Under the pieces are notes generated by a model. That model did not search any database. It was not told the DNA's origin and saw only the letters and a program-made list of their open reading frames with translations. From the NCBI RefSeq assembly GCF_000379465.1, contig NZ_KB905380.1, forward strand, positions 558,001-622,000: a stretch of 64,000 bases of DNA, read 5' to 3'. The translations under genes and the position numbers were made by a program. Within the stretch, counting starts at the first letter, position 1; each line of letters opens with the position of its first letter. The stretch is from Sciscionella marina DSM 45152 (GTDB taxonomy: Bacteria > Actinomycetota > Actinomycetes > Mycobacteriales > Pseudonocardiaceae). Positions 1 to 8,001 of this stretch are shown here, in pieces.

Positions 1-443
1 CACGGGTTCGTGGTCACCCCGCCGCGCGGCGAGTCGGTGACGCCCTTCCAGGCCAGTTCCGAGGTCGAGGTCTTGCCGAGTAGCACCGCGCCGTTCTCCC
101 GCAACCGGGCGGTCGGCGGTGAATCCTCGTCCCAGGGACCGTCCTCGGCGACGGTGTAGGAGCCGCGCAGGGTCGGCCAGCCTTCGGTGAGGAACACATC
201 CTTGACCGAGGCCGGAACCCCGTCGAGCAGACCGGTCACGTGCCCGGATCGCCAGCGTGCCTCGGATTCGGCGGCCTGTGCCATCGCCTGTGCGCCGTCG
301 ACGAGGCAGTAGGCGTTGAGCGTGCCGTTCGCCTCCTCGATCCGCTCGAGCGCGGCCGCGGTGACCTCGACCGGGGAGAGTTCCCCGGCCGCGAACGCGG
401 CGAGCATTTCGGTCGCGGTCCGTGGAATCTGGCGCTGCGGCAA
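1..443 (-). CDS. Amidase (amidase signature family), N-terminal part only
   Basis: This is the first part of an amidase-signature hydrolase, which cleaves carboxamides to acid and ammonia; the gene runs off the left edge. Visible are the family N-terminus (MLAAFAAGELSPVEVTAAAL), then LLDGVPASVKDVF, which holds the catalytic lysine of the Ser-Ser-Lys triad, and LLGKTSTSELAW. The serine-rich segment is outside the window. I chose the TTG start at 443 because AAGGAGG lies about 6 nt upstream; an in-frame ATG at 407 is the alternative. It begins 29 nt after the hydroxyacid dehydrogenase stop, so the two probably form one operon under the palindrome at 1492. The substrate is unknown. Confidence 0.88.
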   Translation of the reverse strand, partial: MPQRQIPRTATEMLAAFAAGELSPVEVTAAALERIEEANGTLNAYCLVDGAQAMAQAAESEARWRSGHVTGLLDGVPASVKDVFLTEGWPTLRGSYTVAEDGPWDEDSPPTARLRENGAVLLGKTSTSELAWKGVTDSPRGGVTTNP

Positions 444-472
444 AGCCTGCCCCTCCTTGTCCGTGACGTTAT

Positions 473-1465
473 TCAGGGTCCGGGAACGTACCCGAGACTC
501 TTGTTGACGATATTGCGCAGTTCCGCTCCGGCGGTCCAGCGTTCGAAGTTGTCGACGAACAGTTCCGCGAGCGCATCCTCCCATCCGATGAAGTCACCGG
601 ACATATGGGGTGAGATGAGCACATTCGGCATCGTCCACAGCGGAGAGTCACCCGGCAGCGGTTCGGTGGCGAACACATCCAGTGCCGCACCGGCGATTTC
701 CCCCGCACCGAGCGCTCCGGCCAGCTCGGGCTCGACGACCAGTTCCCCGCGCCCGACATTGATGAATCGCGCGGTCGGTTTCATCGCGGCGAACGCGCGC
801 GCGCCGAACATGCCCCGCGTGCGCTCGGTCAGCGGCGCGAGGGCGACCACGTAGTCCGCGTCCGCGAGCCGCTCCGACAATTCCTCGTCGCTGTACACCA
901 CGCCGAAATCCGGATCACTGTCCCGCGCGGTCCTGCCGATCCCGGAAACGCGCATGCCCGCGGCGCGCAGCAACTGCGCGGTGGCCCTGCCGATCGGCCC
1001 GGTTCCCGCGATGAGCACGGTCCGCCCGGTGATGCGTTCGGTTTCCCGGTGCCGCCATTCCCCGGAACTCTGCAACCGGAAATTGCCCGGGAAATCCTTC
1101 GCGAATGCGAGAATCGTGCCGAGTACGAATTCGGCGATCGAGGACTCGAAAATGCCCCGCGAATTCGTCACCGTGACATCGGATTCGACGAGTTCCGGGA
1201 ACATCAATTTGTCGACGCCGGCGGCCGCGATATGAATCCAGCGCAGATCCGGACCGCCCTCGAGCGCTGCCCAGGCCTGCCGGGTCGCATCAGAGAGAAA
1301 GTCCCACAGGAAAAGGGCATCCGCCCCCTCGAGCGCCTCGGCCAGCCCGGCCGCGTCGGTGTACCGTACCTCGGCGCGCGGCTCGACCCGGTCCAGATGG
1401 GAGGGACGGCCTTTTTCGCAGAGCACGACCAGTTTCGGTGGATGATGATCTGGGGAAACCCGCAC
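473..1465 (-). CDS. D-isomer-specific 2-hydroxyacid dehydrogenase
   Basis: A 330-residue NAD(P)-dependent dehydrogenase of the D-2-hydroxyacid family, which interconverts 2-oxoacids and D-2-hydroxyacids in the cytoplasm. The cofactor-binding GTGPIGRATA lies near the middle. The active-site signatures follow in order: INVGRGELV with the substrate arginine, ALDVFATEPL with the glutamate, and VLISPHMSG with the histidine. It is divergent from the racemase-family gene at 1564, and the shared 98-nt gap holds the palindrome at 1492-1505. The amidase gene follows on the same strand. The substrate cannot be told from sequence; glyoxylate or hydroxypyruvate reductase-like activity is only a family default. 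Confidence 0.9.
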   Translation of the reverse strand: MRVSPDHHPPKLVVLCEKGRPSHLDRVEPRAEVRYTDAAGLAEALEGADALFLWDFLSDATRQAWAALEGGPDLRWIHIAAAGVDKLMFPELVESDVTVTNSRGIFESSIAEFVLGTILAFAKDFPGNFRLQSSGEWRHRETERITGRTVLIAGTGPIGRATAQLLRAAGMRVSGIGRTARDSDPDFGVVYSDEELSERLADADYVVALAPLTERTRGMFGARAFAAMKPTARFINVGRGELVVEPELAGALGAGEIAGAALDVFATEPLPGDSPLWTMPNVLISPHMSGDFIGWEDALAELFVDNFERWTAGAELRNIVNKSLGYVPGP

Positions 1466-1491
1466 ATTGACACGCTATGAGTTGATCGTAT

Positions 1492-1505
1492 GATTGTCAA
1501 CAATC
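1492..1505. promoter_or_regulatory. Putative GntR operator, copy 1 (GATTGTCAACAATC)
   Basis: A perfect inverted repeat (GATTGT-CA-ACAATC) in the divergent gap between the hydroxyacid dehydrogenase and the first racemase-family gene. The identical 14-mer recurs at 6676. TTGT-NN-ACAA half-sites are typical of FadR/FCD-type GntR regulators, and such a gene lies at 3090. That the GntR protein binds here is inference. Confidence 0.75.
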
Positions 1506-1563
1506 CGCGGGTTCACCACCCAGGGGAGCAACCGACCATCGATACGAACCTGGAGGTGAGCGA

Positions 1564-2352
1564 ATGGACCTGACCGTGTGCGAGCAATTCGACGGCTTCG
1601 AGGGCCCGCTCGCGCAGCGCGGCATCGGTATCGTCGCACCGTACGATCTCGCACTCGACCGCGAACTCTGGCGCTTTGTGCCCGCCGAGGTCTCGCTGCA
1701 CTTTGCCCGCACACCCTATGAGTCCGGCCAGATGGACATGGACATGGCGCAGGCGTTGCGCAATCCCACCCATCTCCGGGCCGCCACCCGTGACCTGCTG
1801 CACATCGAACCCGAGATCATCAGCTACCTGTGCACCTCATCCACCTTCGTCAACGGTGTCGCGGGTGAACGCGAGTCCTGCGCGGTCATGCGCGAGGCGG
1901 GCGCCCCGGACGCGCTGACCACATCGGGCGCGCTCGCCGAGGCCGTCTCGGAACTGAACCTCACCAAGATCGCCGTGGTGACCCCCTACTACGCCGATGT
2001 CACCGCGAAGCTGCACGACTATCTCGGCGAGCTCGGGGTGGAGACCGTGGCCAGCGAACACCTCGGCCTCGGCGGCGGGATCTGGCGGGTCAACTACCGC
2101 ACCGTCGCCGAGCACATGCTCCGGGTGGACCGTCCCGACGCCGAGGCGATCTTCGTCAGCTGCACGAACCTGCCGACCTACGACGTGATCGAGCCGCTCG
2201 AGCAGACTCTCGGCAAACCCGTGCTCACCGCGAACCAGCTCACCATGTGGGCCACCCTGCGCCGGATGCACCTGCCGACCGTCGGCCCGGGCGGCTGGCT
2301 GTCCGAACTGGCTTACCCGAACTCCCAGACCTCGACTCCCGCGGCAAGCTGA
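1564..2352 (+). CDS. Maleate isomerase / arylmalonate decarboxylase-like protein (Asp/Glu racemase superfamily), two-cysteine form
   Basis: A 262-residue protein of the aspartate/glutamate racemase superfamily, closest by eye to maleate cis-trans isomerases and arylmalonate decarboxylases. Two candidate catalytic cysteines are present: C90 in SYLCTSSTFVNG and C200 in VSCTNLPTYD, one in each pseudo-symmetric half. The ATG at 1564 follows GGAGGTG at a good distance. It is the first gene of a three-gene run (two paralogues, then GntR). The reaction could be isomerisation, racemisation or decarboxylation of a small dicarboxylate; the sequence does not decide. Confidence 0.85.
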   Translation: MDLTVCEQFDGFEGPLAQRGIGIVAPYDLALDRELWRFVPAEVSLHFARTPYESGQMDMDMAQALRNPTHLRAATRDLLHIEPEIISYLCTSSTFVNGVAGERESCAVMREAGAPDALTTSGALAEAVSELNLTKIAVVTPYYADVTAKLHDYLGELGVETVASEHLGLGGGIWRVNYRTVAEHMLRVDRPDAEAIFVSCTNLPTYDVIEPLEQTLGKPVLTANQLTMWATLRRMHLPTVGPGGWLSELAYPNSQTSTPAAS

Positions 2353-2367
2353 GAAAGGACGATTCGA

Positions 2368-3087
2368 GTGACCGTCGTTGGATTCATCTACCCCGATCAC
2401 GCCGCCGAGGACGACTACCCCTCGGCGGAGGCACTGCTCGACGACGTGCGGCTGCAGGTGGTGCACACCTACGGGACCGATCTGCACGCCATTCCCGAAC
2501 TACTCGATCTCGGCAGCCCGGACAAGCTGGCCGGGGGCGCGGAGCAGCTGGCCGGACACCATCCGGACGCGGTGGTCTGGGCCTGCACCTCGGGCAGTTT
2601 CGTGTTCGGTACCGAAGGAGCGCGCCAGCAGGTCGAGACGCTGCGCGCGACCACCGGGGTGCCGACGACGAGCACCTCTTTCGCGTTCACCAGCGCGGCC
2701 AAGGCGCTCGGGCTGCGCAAGGTCTCGGTCGCGGCGAGCTACCCCGCGGATGTGGCCGACCGGTTCCGCCGGTTCCTCGCCGATGACGGCATCGAGATCG
2801 TCGGCTTCGCCAGCGCCGGGATCGACACCGCCGCCGAGGTCGGACAGCTCAGCGATGAGCAGGTGATCGAACTCGTGCTCGCCAACGACCACCCCGATGC
2901 CGACGCGGTGCTCATCCCGGACACCGCGATGCGCACAGTGCTGCTCGTCGACGAACTGGAACGGCGCCTCGGCAAGCCGGTACTCACCGCCAACCAGGTG
3001 ACCATCTGGGAAGGCCTGCGGCTGGCCGGGCACACGAAACCGGCCGAGGGACTCGGCAAGCTCTTCCGTGACGGGGCGCTGGTGTAA
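2368..3087 (+). CDS. Second Asp/Glu racemase-superfamily protein, lacking the second cysteine
   Basis: A 239-residue paralogue of the upstream protein, with GTG start at 2368 after GAAAGGA and a 15-nt gap. The first catalytic-type cysteine is retained (C73 in VWACTSGSFVFG). At the second position, where the neighbour has SCTNLP, this protein reads VLIPDTAMRT, so aspartate 185 replaces the cysteine. The C-terminal KPVLTANQVTIWEGLR matches KPVLTANQLTMWATLR in the partner. The loss argues against two-base racemase chemistry. The two may form a hetero-oligomer or act on successive intermediates; both are inference. Confidence 0.83.
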   Translation: MTVVGFIYPDHAAEDDYPSAEALLDDVRLQVVHTYGTDLHAIPELLDLGSPDKLAGGAEQLAGHHPDAVVWACTSGSFVFGTEGARQQVETLRATTGVPTTSTSFAFTSAAKALGLRKVSVAASYPADVADRFRRFLADDGIEIVGFASAGIDTAAEVGQLSDEQVIELVLANDHPDADAVLIPDTAMRTVLLVDELERRLGKPVLTANQVTIWEGLRLAGHTKPAEGLGKLFRDGALV

Positions 3088-3089
3088 CC

Positions 3090-3770
3090 ATGGAACTCGA
3101 CGTGGAACCGGTCGCGAGAGAATCGACAGCCGGGATCATCGCCCGCCAGCTGCGTGCGGCGATCACCACCGGCTCGCTCGCACCCGGTGCCCAGCTGGGC
3201 GAGGCCGAGCTCGCGAACCAGTTCCAGGTGAGCAGGGGCCCGCTGCGGGAGGCGATGCAGCGCCTCGTGCAGGAGGGGCTGCTGCGCAGCGAACCACACC
3301 GCGGCCTGTTCGTGGTCGACCTCGAACCCGAGGACGTCTACGACCTGTACGCGGCGCGGACCGCGATCGAGTCGGCGGCGGCTATCCGGGTGATCCGCAC
3401 CGATCCACGGCCGGTCGGCGAGCTGTGGACCGCGCACGAGCGGATGACCTCGGCCGCCGACCGGGAGGATCCCGCCGCGGTCAGCGACGCCGACCTGGAG
3501 TTCCACGAACGCCTGGTGGCCCTTTCCGGATCCAAGCGGCTCGCCAGGATGATGCGCACGCTCATGGTGGAGACGCGGATGTGCCTGACCGCGCTGCAGC
3601 GCACCTACGCGGATGTGCGCGAGCGGGTCACCGAACACGGGGCGATCATCGAGGCGATCGCCGCAGGTGACGAGCGGCTGGCCACCGCGCTGCTCGAACG
3701 GCACATGGAGGACGCGGTGCGCAGGCTCGCACCGGGCACTTCACTGTTCGCCAGCAGGTCCGAGGGGTAA
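3090..3770 (+). CDS. GntR-family transcriptional regulator with FCD ligand domain
   Basis: A 226-residue FadR-subfamily GntR regulator. Residues about 10-75 form the winged helix (LGEAELANQFQVSRGPLREA). The rest is an all-helical FCD domain with the usual acidic and histidine metal or ligand positions (DLEFHERLVALSGS, TEHGAIIEAI, LLERHMEDA). The ATG lies 2 nt after the preceding stop, so it is co-transcribed with the two racemase-family genes. It is the likely reader of the GATTGTCAACAATC palindromes at 1492 and 6676, which would make it local and autoregulatory. The inducer is probably a carboxylate intermediate of the pathway, as is usual for FCD proteins. Confidence 0.92.
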   Translation: MELDVEPVARESTAGIIARQLRAAITTGSLAPGAQLGEAELANQFQVSRGPLREAMQRLVQEGLLRSEPHRGLFVVDLEPEDVYDLYAARTAIESAAAIRVIRTDPRPVGELWTAHERMTSAADREDPAAVSDADLEFHERLVALSGSKRLARMMRTLMVETRMCLTALQRTYADVRERVTEHGAIIEAIAAGDERLATALLERHMEDAVRRLAPGTSLFASRSEG

Positions 3771-3998
3771 GTAGTCCCCGTAGAGGCGCCAGCCGGAAGC
3801 GGTCGGCTCCCAGTGCAGGAATTCGTTCTCGGGTTCCGGGGCGAACCGCTGATAACGGTCGGCGAGGATCTCGTTCGCCGCGTTGACCTCGCGGACCACC
3901 TTCACCACGGCGGCGAGCAACCTCCGTGGCCCGGTGGCGATCAGCGGTGGAAACCTGGCCCGCGGCAACAACGCGCGGTGTTCGTCTCGGGTGTGCAT
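3741..3998 (-). CDS. Small hypothetical protein
   Basis: I do not recognise this family. The 85-residue reading starts at ATG 3998 (MHTRDEHRALLPRARF). An upstream in-frame start at 4031 would add 11 residues. The C-terminal half is rich in aromatic and acidic residues and ends with GWRLYGDYLPLGPAGEQ, which looks like real protein rather than a shadow frame. It overlaps the 3' end of the GntR gene by 30 nt, convergently, and is divergent from the GlxA-type regulator. There is no signal peptide or membrane segment. Confidence 0.5.
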   Translation of the reverse strand: MHTRDEHRALLPRARFPPLIATGPRRLLAAVVKVVREVNAANEILADRYQRFAPEPENEFLHWEPTASGWRLYGDYLPLGPAGEQ

Positions 3999-4071
3999 GT
4001 GACCATCCTGCGCCGGTCGCCGCACGGACAACAGTGGCTGAATGGACAGGTATCACGAATATACTGCCACC

Positions 4072-5034
4072 ATGTTGCACAAGATCGCGGTCCTCATCGG
4101 ACGGCACACCGCCCCCTTCGAACTCGGTGTCGTCTGCGAGGTGTTCGGCGTCGACCGCAGCGATGACGGCCTGCCCGTCTTCGACTTCGCGGTCTGCTCA
4201 CAGCACGCCGAACCGTTGCCGTGGGCCGGTGGGCTCAGCCTGAGCACCAGGCACCGGCTCGAGCACGCCGCGGACGCCGACCTCATCGCGATCCCCGGCG
4301 GTTACCTGCCCATCGAGCAGCCGACCGCCGAGCCCATCCTGCGGATCCTGCGCGCGGCGGTGAACCGGGGCGCCTACGTACTCTCCGTGTGCACCGGTGC
4401 CTTCGTGCTCGCCGAGGCCGGGATCCTCGCCGGGCGCGTGGCGACGACCCACTGGCATCACCTCGACCGGTTCCGCGTCCGCTATCCCGATATCGAGATC
4501 GATCCGGACAAGCTCTACGTGCAGGACGGTCCGGTGATCACCAGCGCGGGCACCGCGGCGGGCATCGACGCCTGCCTGCACCTGGTGCGCACCGAACTCG
4601 GGGCCAGCGTGGCGAACGGGATCGCCCGCCGGATGGTCGTCCCGCCGCACCGGGACGGTGGCCAGGCGCAGTTCGTGGACACCCCGGTGCCGCACGCGCC
4701 AACCGAGGACGACACCATCGCCGCACTGCTCGAATGGGTGCCCGCGCACCTGAACCTGCGGCTGTCCGTCGAAGACCTCGCCACCCGCGCGCACATGTCC
4801 GAGCGCACCTTCGCTCGCCGGTTCACCAAGGCCACCGGCACCACCCCGGCGCGCTGGATCGCCGGACAGCGGGTGCTGCTCGCGCAGCGGCTGCTCGAGG
4901 ACGGCGAACTGGATGTGGAACGGATCGCCACACGCTGCGGGTTCCCGAGCGCGGAGCTGTTGCGCCACCATTTCACCCAGATCGTGGGCACCACACCGAG
5001 CCGGTACCGCCGTCAGTTCCGCCGCGCCGGTTGA
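4072..5034 (+). CDS. GlxA-type regulator (DJ-1/PfpI domain plus AraC HTH)
   Basis: A 320-residue transcription regulator. The N-terminal ~170 residues form a DJ-1/PfpI (GATase1-like) domain with the nucleophile elbow LSVCTGAFVLAEAG. The C-terminal ~100 residues form an AraC double helix-turn-helix (LATRAHMSERTFARRFTKA and IATRCGFPSAELLRHHF). I preferred ATG 4072 (MLHKIAVLIG), which begins at the first strand of the domain, over an in-frame ATG at 4042. It may be a second regulator of the locus, but neither palindrome copy lies at its own promoter. A strong hairpin follows the stop. Confidence 0.9.
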   Translation: MLHKIAVLIGRHTAPFELGVVCEVFGVDRSDDGLPVFDFAVCSQHAEPLPWAGGLSLSTRHRLEHAADADLIAIPGGYLPIEQPTAEPILRILRAAVNRGAYVLSVCTGAFVLAEAGILAGRVATTHWHHLDRFRVRYPDIEIDPDKLYVQDGPVITSAGTAAGIDACLHLVRTELGASVANGIARRMVVPPHRDGGQAQFVDTPVPHAPTEDDTIAALLEWVPAHLNLRLSVEDLATRAHMSERTFARRFTKATGTTPARWIAGQRVLLAQRLLEDGELDVERIATRCGFPSAELLRHHFTQIVGTTPSRYRRQFRRAG

Positions 5035-5038
5035 ACGA

Positions 5039-5075
5039 GGAACTCCCGCGCGGACCGCATCCGCGCGGGAGTTCC
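5039..5075. terminator. Bidirectional hairpin terminator
   Basis: Perfect 16-bp inverted repeat with a 5-nt loop (left arm 5039-5054, right arm 5060-5075) between the convergent regulator and aldehyde dehydrogenase genes. There is no T-run, as is usual in GC-rich actinobacteria. It can serve both strands. Confidence 0.8.
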
Positions 5076-5102
5076 CGGTTCGGCAGGAGATTCAGCGAAC
5101 GA

Positions 5103-6572
5103 TCACGGCTCCGCGATCGCCACGTACTTGGTCTCCAGGAATTCCTCGATGCCGACCCGGCCACCCTCGCGGCCGAGACCGGACTGCTTCACCCCGCCGA
5201 ACGGGGCGGCCGGGTTGGAGACGAGCCCGGTGTTGAGCCCGACCATGCCGGTGTCCAGGCGCTCGGTGACCCGCAGCGAACGGTTCAGGTCCTTGGTGAA
5301 CAGGTAGGACACCAGGCCGAACTCGGTGTCATTGGCCGCGGCGACGGCCTCGTCCTCGGTGTCGAACACGGTGATCGGCGCGATCGGGCCGAAGATCTCC
5401 TCGCTGGCCATCCGCGATTCCGGGGCGACCTCGGTGAGCACGGTCGGCTGGTAGAAGTGCCCGGCTCCCTCGTTCGCGGCGCCGCCGGTGAGCACCTTCG
5501 CGCCGCGCGAGACGGCATCCGAGACCAGGGTGCCGACCTTCTCGATCGCATCGGTGTCGATGAGCGGGCCGATGGCGACCCCGTCCTCGATGCCGGGCCC
5601 GACCTTGAGTGCGCCCATCCGCTCGGCGAGCTTGCGGGCGAACTCCTCGACGACCCCGCGCTGCACGTAGAACCGGTTGGCCGCGGTGCATGCCTGGCCG
5701 ATGTTGCGGGTCTTGGCGACCATCGCGCCCTCGATCGCGGCATCGATGTCGGCATCGTCGAACACCAGGAACGGGGCATTGCCGCCGAGCTCCATCGAGG
5801 TGCGCAGCACCTTGTCCGCGGACTGCTGCAGCAGGATCTTGCCGACCGGGGTGGAGCCGGTGAACGAGACCTTGCGCGCCCGCCCATCGCGCAGGACCGG
5901 CTCGCACACCGCGCCCGGATCGCTGGTGGTGACCACGTTGAGCACGCCATCGGGCAGCCCGGCCTCTTCGAGGATCCCGGCGAGCGCGAGCATCGAGAGC
6001 GGGGTCTGCTCGGCCGGCTTGATCACCATGGTGCAGCCCGCCGCGATGGCGGGGCCCATCTTGCGGGTGCCCATGGCCATCGGGAAGTTCCACGGGGTGA
6101 TCAGCAAGCAGGGCCCGACCGGCTGGCGCAGCACGAGGAACCGCCCGGTGCCCGAGGGCGCGGTCGCGTAGCCGCCGTCGATGCGCACGGCCTCCTCGGC
6201 GAACCAGCGGAAGAACTCCGCGGCGTAGAGCACCTCGCCCCGCGCCTCGGCCAGCGGCTTGCCCATTTCCAGGGTCATCAGCAGGGCGAGGTCGTCGGCG
6301 CGGTCCACGAGCAGCTGGTAGGCCCGGCGCAGGACCTCACCGCGCTCCCGCGGGGCGGTCGCCGCCCAGGACGGCTGGGCCGCGTGCGCCGCCTCGAGCG
6401 CGGCGAGCCCGTCCTCGGTGCTCGCGTCCGCGATCGAGCACAGGGTTTTCTCGGTCGCCGGATCGGTGACGTCGAAGGTCTTGCCTTCCGTGGCGCTACG
6501 CCACTTCCCGCCGATCAACAGCTGCTTCTCCACGGCGTCCACAACGGCCGTCTGGCGGTCCTGACCTGCCAT
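5103..6572 (-). CDS. NAD(P)-dependent aldehyde dehydrogenase, succinate-semialdehyde type
   Basis: A 489-residue aldehyde dehydrogenase resembling GabD-type succinate-semialdehyde dehydrogenases. Visible are ITPWNFPMAMGTRKMGPAIA (cofactor cleft), VSFTGSTPVGK, MELGGNAPFLVFD with the general-base glutamate, NIGQACTAANRF with the catalytic cysteine, and the C-terminal PFGGVKQSGLGREGG. ATG 6572 is used; two GTG codons directly upstream (6575, 6578) are possible starts, with AGGAAAGG just before them. It is divergent from the aminotransferase gene, and both promoters flank the palindrome at 6675. With that partner it would oxidise an aldehyde made by transamination of an omega-amino acid. The exact substrate is not shown. 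Confidence 0.92.
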   Translation of the reverse strand: MAGQDRQTAVVDAVEKQLLIGGKWRSATEGKTFDVTDPATEKTLCSIADASTEDGLAALEAAHAAQPSWAATAPRERGEVLRRAYQLLVDRADDLALLMTLEMGKPLAEARGEVLYAAEFFRWFAEEAVRIDGGYATAPSGTGRFLVLRQPVGPCLLITPWNFPMAMGTRKMGPAIAAGCTMVIKPAEQTPLSMLALAGILEEAGLPDGVLNVVTTSDPGAVCEPVLRDGRARKVSFTGSTPVGKILLQQSADKVLRTSMELGGNAPFLVFDDADIDAAIEGAMVAKTRNIGQACTAANRFYVQRGVVEEFARKLAERMGALKVGPGIEDGVAIGPLIDTDAIEKVGTLVSDAVSRGAKVLTGGAANEGAGHFYQPTVLTEVAPESRMASEEIFGPIAPITVFDTEDEAVAAANDTEFGLVSYLFTKDLNRSLRVTERLDTGMVGLNTGLVSNPAAPFGGVKQSGLGREGGRVGIEEFLETKYVAIAEP

Positions 6573-6674
6573 CACCACTTGCCTTTCCTCAGCCTTCGCT
6601 CGAAATCAGCTCGAAACTGCGCTTTTTCGGGGTACGCCTTGACTCTATCGCCCGCGTACATGGCATGCTAGGCA

Positions 6675-6690
6675 CGATTGTCAACAATCG
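6675..6690. promoter_or_regulatory. Putative GntR operator, copy 2 (CGATTGTCAACAATCG)
   Basis: A perfect 16-bp inverted repeat whose 14-bp core (6676-6689) is identical to 1492-1505. It lies 37 nt upstream of the aminotransferase ATG and about 100 nt upstream of the divergent aldehyde dehydrogenase start. The shared site ties both ends of the locus to one regulator, by inference the GntR protein encoded at 3090. Confidence 0.78.
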
Positions 6691-6726
6691 ACAACCCCGT
6701 ACCAGTATCCGATCCAGGGAGCAGAG

Positions 6727-7983
6727 ATGGCCAGCCTTTCCCCACTACTCAAACAAGCGACGCCGGTCGTAGTCGACCACGGGGAGGGTGTGTATCTCTA
6801 CGACACGAACGGGCGGCGCAACCTCGACTTCACCGCGGGCATCGGGGTCACCGGCACCGGGCACTGCCACCCGAAGGTGGTCGCGGCGGCCCAGGAGCAG
6901 GTCGGCAAGCTGATCCACGGGCAGTACACCACGGTGATGCACCAGCCGATGCTGGAACTCACCGAACGGCTCTCCGAGGTGCTGCCCAGCGGGCTCGACT
7001 CGATCTTCTACGCCAACTCGGGCAGCGAGGCCGTGGAGGCCGCGCTGCGGCTGGCCCGCCAGGCCACCGGACGGCCGAACATCATCACCTTCCAGGGTGG
7101 GTTCCACGGCCGCACCGTCGCCGCCGCCTCGATGACCACCTCCGGGGCGAAGTTCCGCGCCGGGATCTCCCCGGTGATGTCCGGGGTGCACGTGGCCCCG
7201 TTCCCCTACGCCTACCACTACGGCTGGGACGCCGAGACCACGACGGACTTCGCGCTGCGCGAGCTGGACTACCTGTTCGCCACCCAGACCCCGCCCGCCG
7301 ACACCGCCGCCTTCCTGGTCGAGCCGATCCTCGGCGAGGCCGGCTACATCCCGACCAGCGAGCGGTTCCTCGCCGGGCTGCGCGAGCGCGCCGACAAGTA
7401 CGGCATGCTGCTGATCTTCGACGAGATCCAGACCGGTTACGGGCGCACCGGGAAGTTCTGGGGCCACGAGCACTTCGCGGGCAAGCCGGACATCATCACC
7501 ATCGCCAAGGGACTGGCCAGCGGCTTCCCGCTGTCCGCGATCGCGGCCAACTCCGAGGTCATGGGCAAGGCCTACCCGGGAACCCAGGGCGGAACCTACG
7601 GCGGGAACGCGGTCGCCTGCGCCGCGGCACTCGCCACGCTCGACGTGATCGCCGAGGAAGGCCTCGTGGAGAACGCGGCGGCGCGCGGGAAGCAGCTGCT
7701 GGACGGCGTCAAGAAGCTTGCCGAACAATACCCGCAGATCGGTGATGTGCGCGGTTTCGGCCTGCTGCTCGCCTGCGAGTTCGTGGACGCCGAGGACAAG
7801 CCGGACGCGGCGACCGCGGCGACCGTGCAGCAAGCGGCCGCGGACAACGGTCTGCTCACGCTGAACTGCTGCCCCTACGGCAACGGTGTCCGGATGCTCC
7901 CGGCGCTCGTGGTGACCGAGGAGCAGATCGAGGAAGGGCTCGAACTGTTCGGCCAGACCCTGGCCAAGGTGCTCGGCAAGTAA
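6727..7983 (+). CDS. Class III aminotransferase, 4-aminobutyrate aminotransferase-like
   Basis: A 418-residue pyridoxal-phosphate aminotransferase of class III (omega-amino acid, GABA or beta-alanine type). Key segments are YANSGSEAVEAALRLARQAT, FQGGFHGRT, LIFDEIQTGYGRTGKF with the ring-binding aspartate, and IAKGLASGFPLSA with the Schiff-base lysine. The ATG follows GGGAGCAG. The DUF3830 gene begins 18 nt later. The divergent aldehyde dehydrogenase would take the semialdehyde product. It is not the biosynthetic ArgD, because no arginine genes are nearby. The amino donor is unknown. Confidence 0.9.
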   Translation: MASLSPLLKQATPVVVDHGEGVYLYDTNGRRNLDFTAGIGVTGTGHCHPKVVAAAQEQVGKLIHGQYTTVMHQPMLELTERLSEVLPSGLDSIFYANSGSEAVEAALRLARQATGRPNIITFQGGFHGRTVAAASMTTSGAKFRAGISPVMSGVHVAPFPYAYHYGWDAETTTDFALRELDYLFATQTPPADTAAFLVEPILGEAGYIPTSERFLAGLRERADKYGMLLIFDEIQTGYGRTGKFWGHEHFAGKPDIITIAKGLASGFPLSAIAANSEVMGKAYPGTQGGTYGGNAVACAAALATLDVIAEEGLVENAAARGKQLLDGVKKLAEQYPQIGDVRGFGLLLACEFVDAEDKPDAATAATVQQAAADNGLLTLNCCPYGNGVRMLPALVVTEEQIEEGLELFGQTLAKVLGK

Positions 7984-8001
7984 CAGAGGAGAAGCGAGTC
8001 G

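Noticed and set aside
1837-2487. A 216-codon minus-strand frame opposite the racemase-family genes
   Set aside because: Histidine/glycine/arginine-rich shadow; the plus-strand proteins carry conserved cysteines and ribosome sites.
4221-6671. An 816-codon frame on the plus strand across the GlxA and aldehyde dehydrogenase genes
   Set aside because: Low-complexity Arg/Gly/His translation, crosses a strong terminator, and both real genes are clear.
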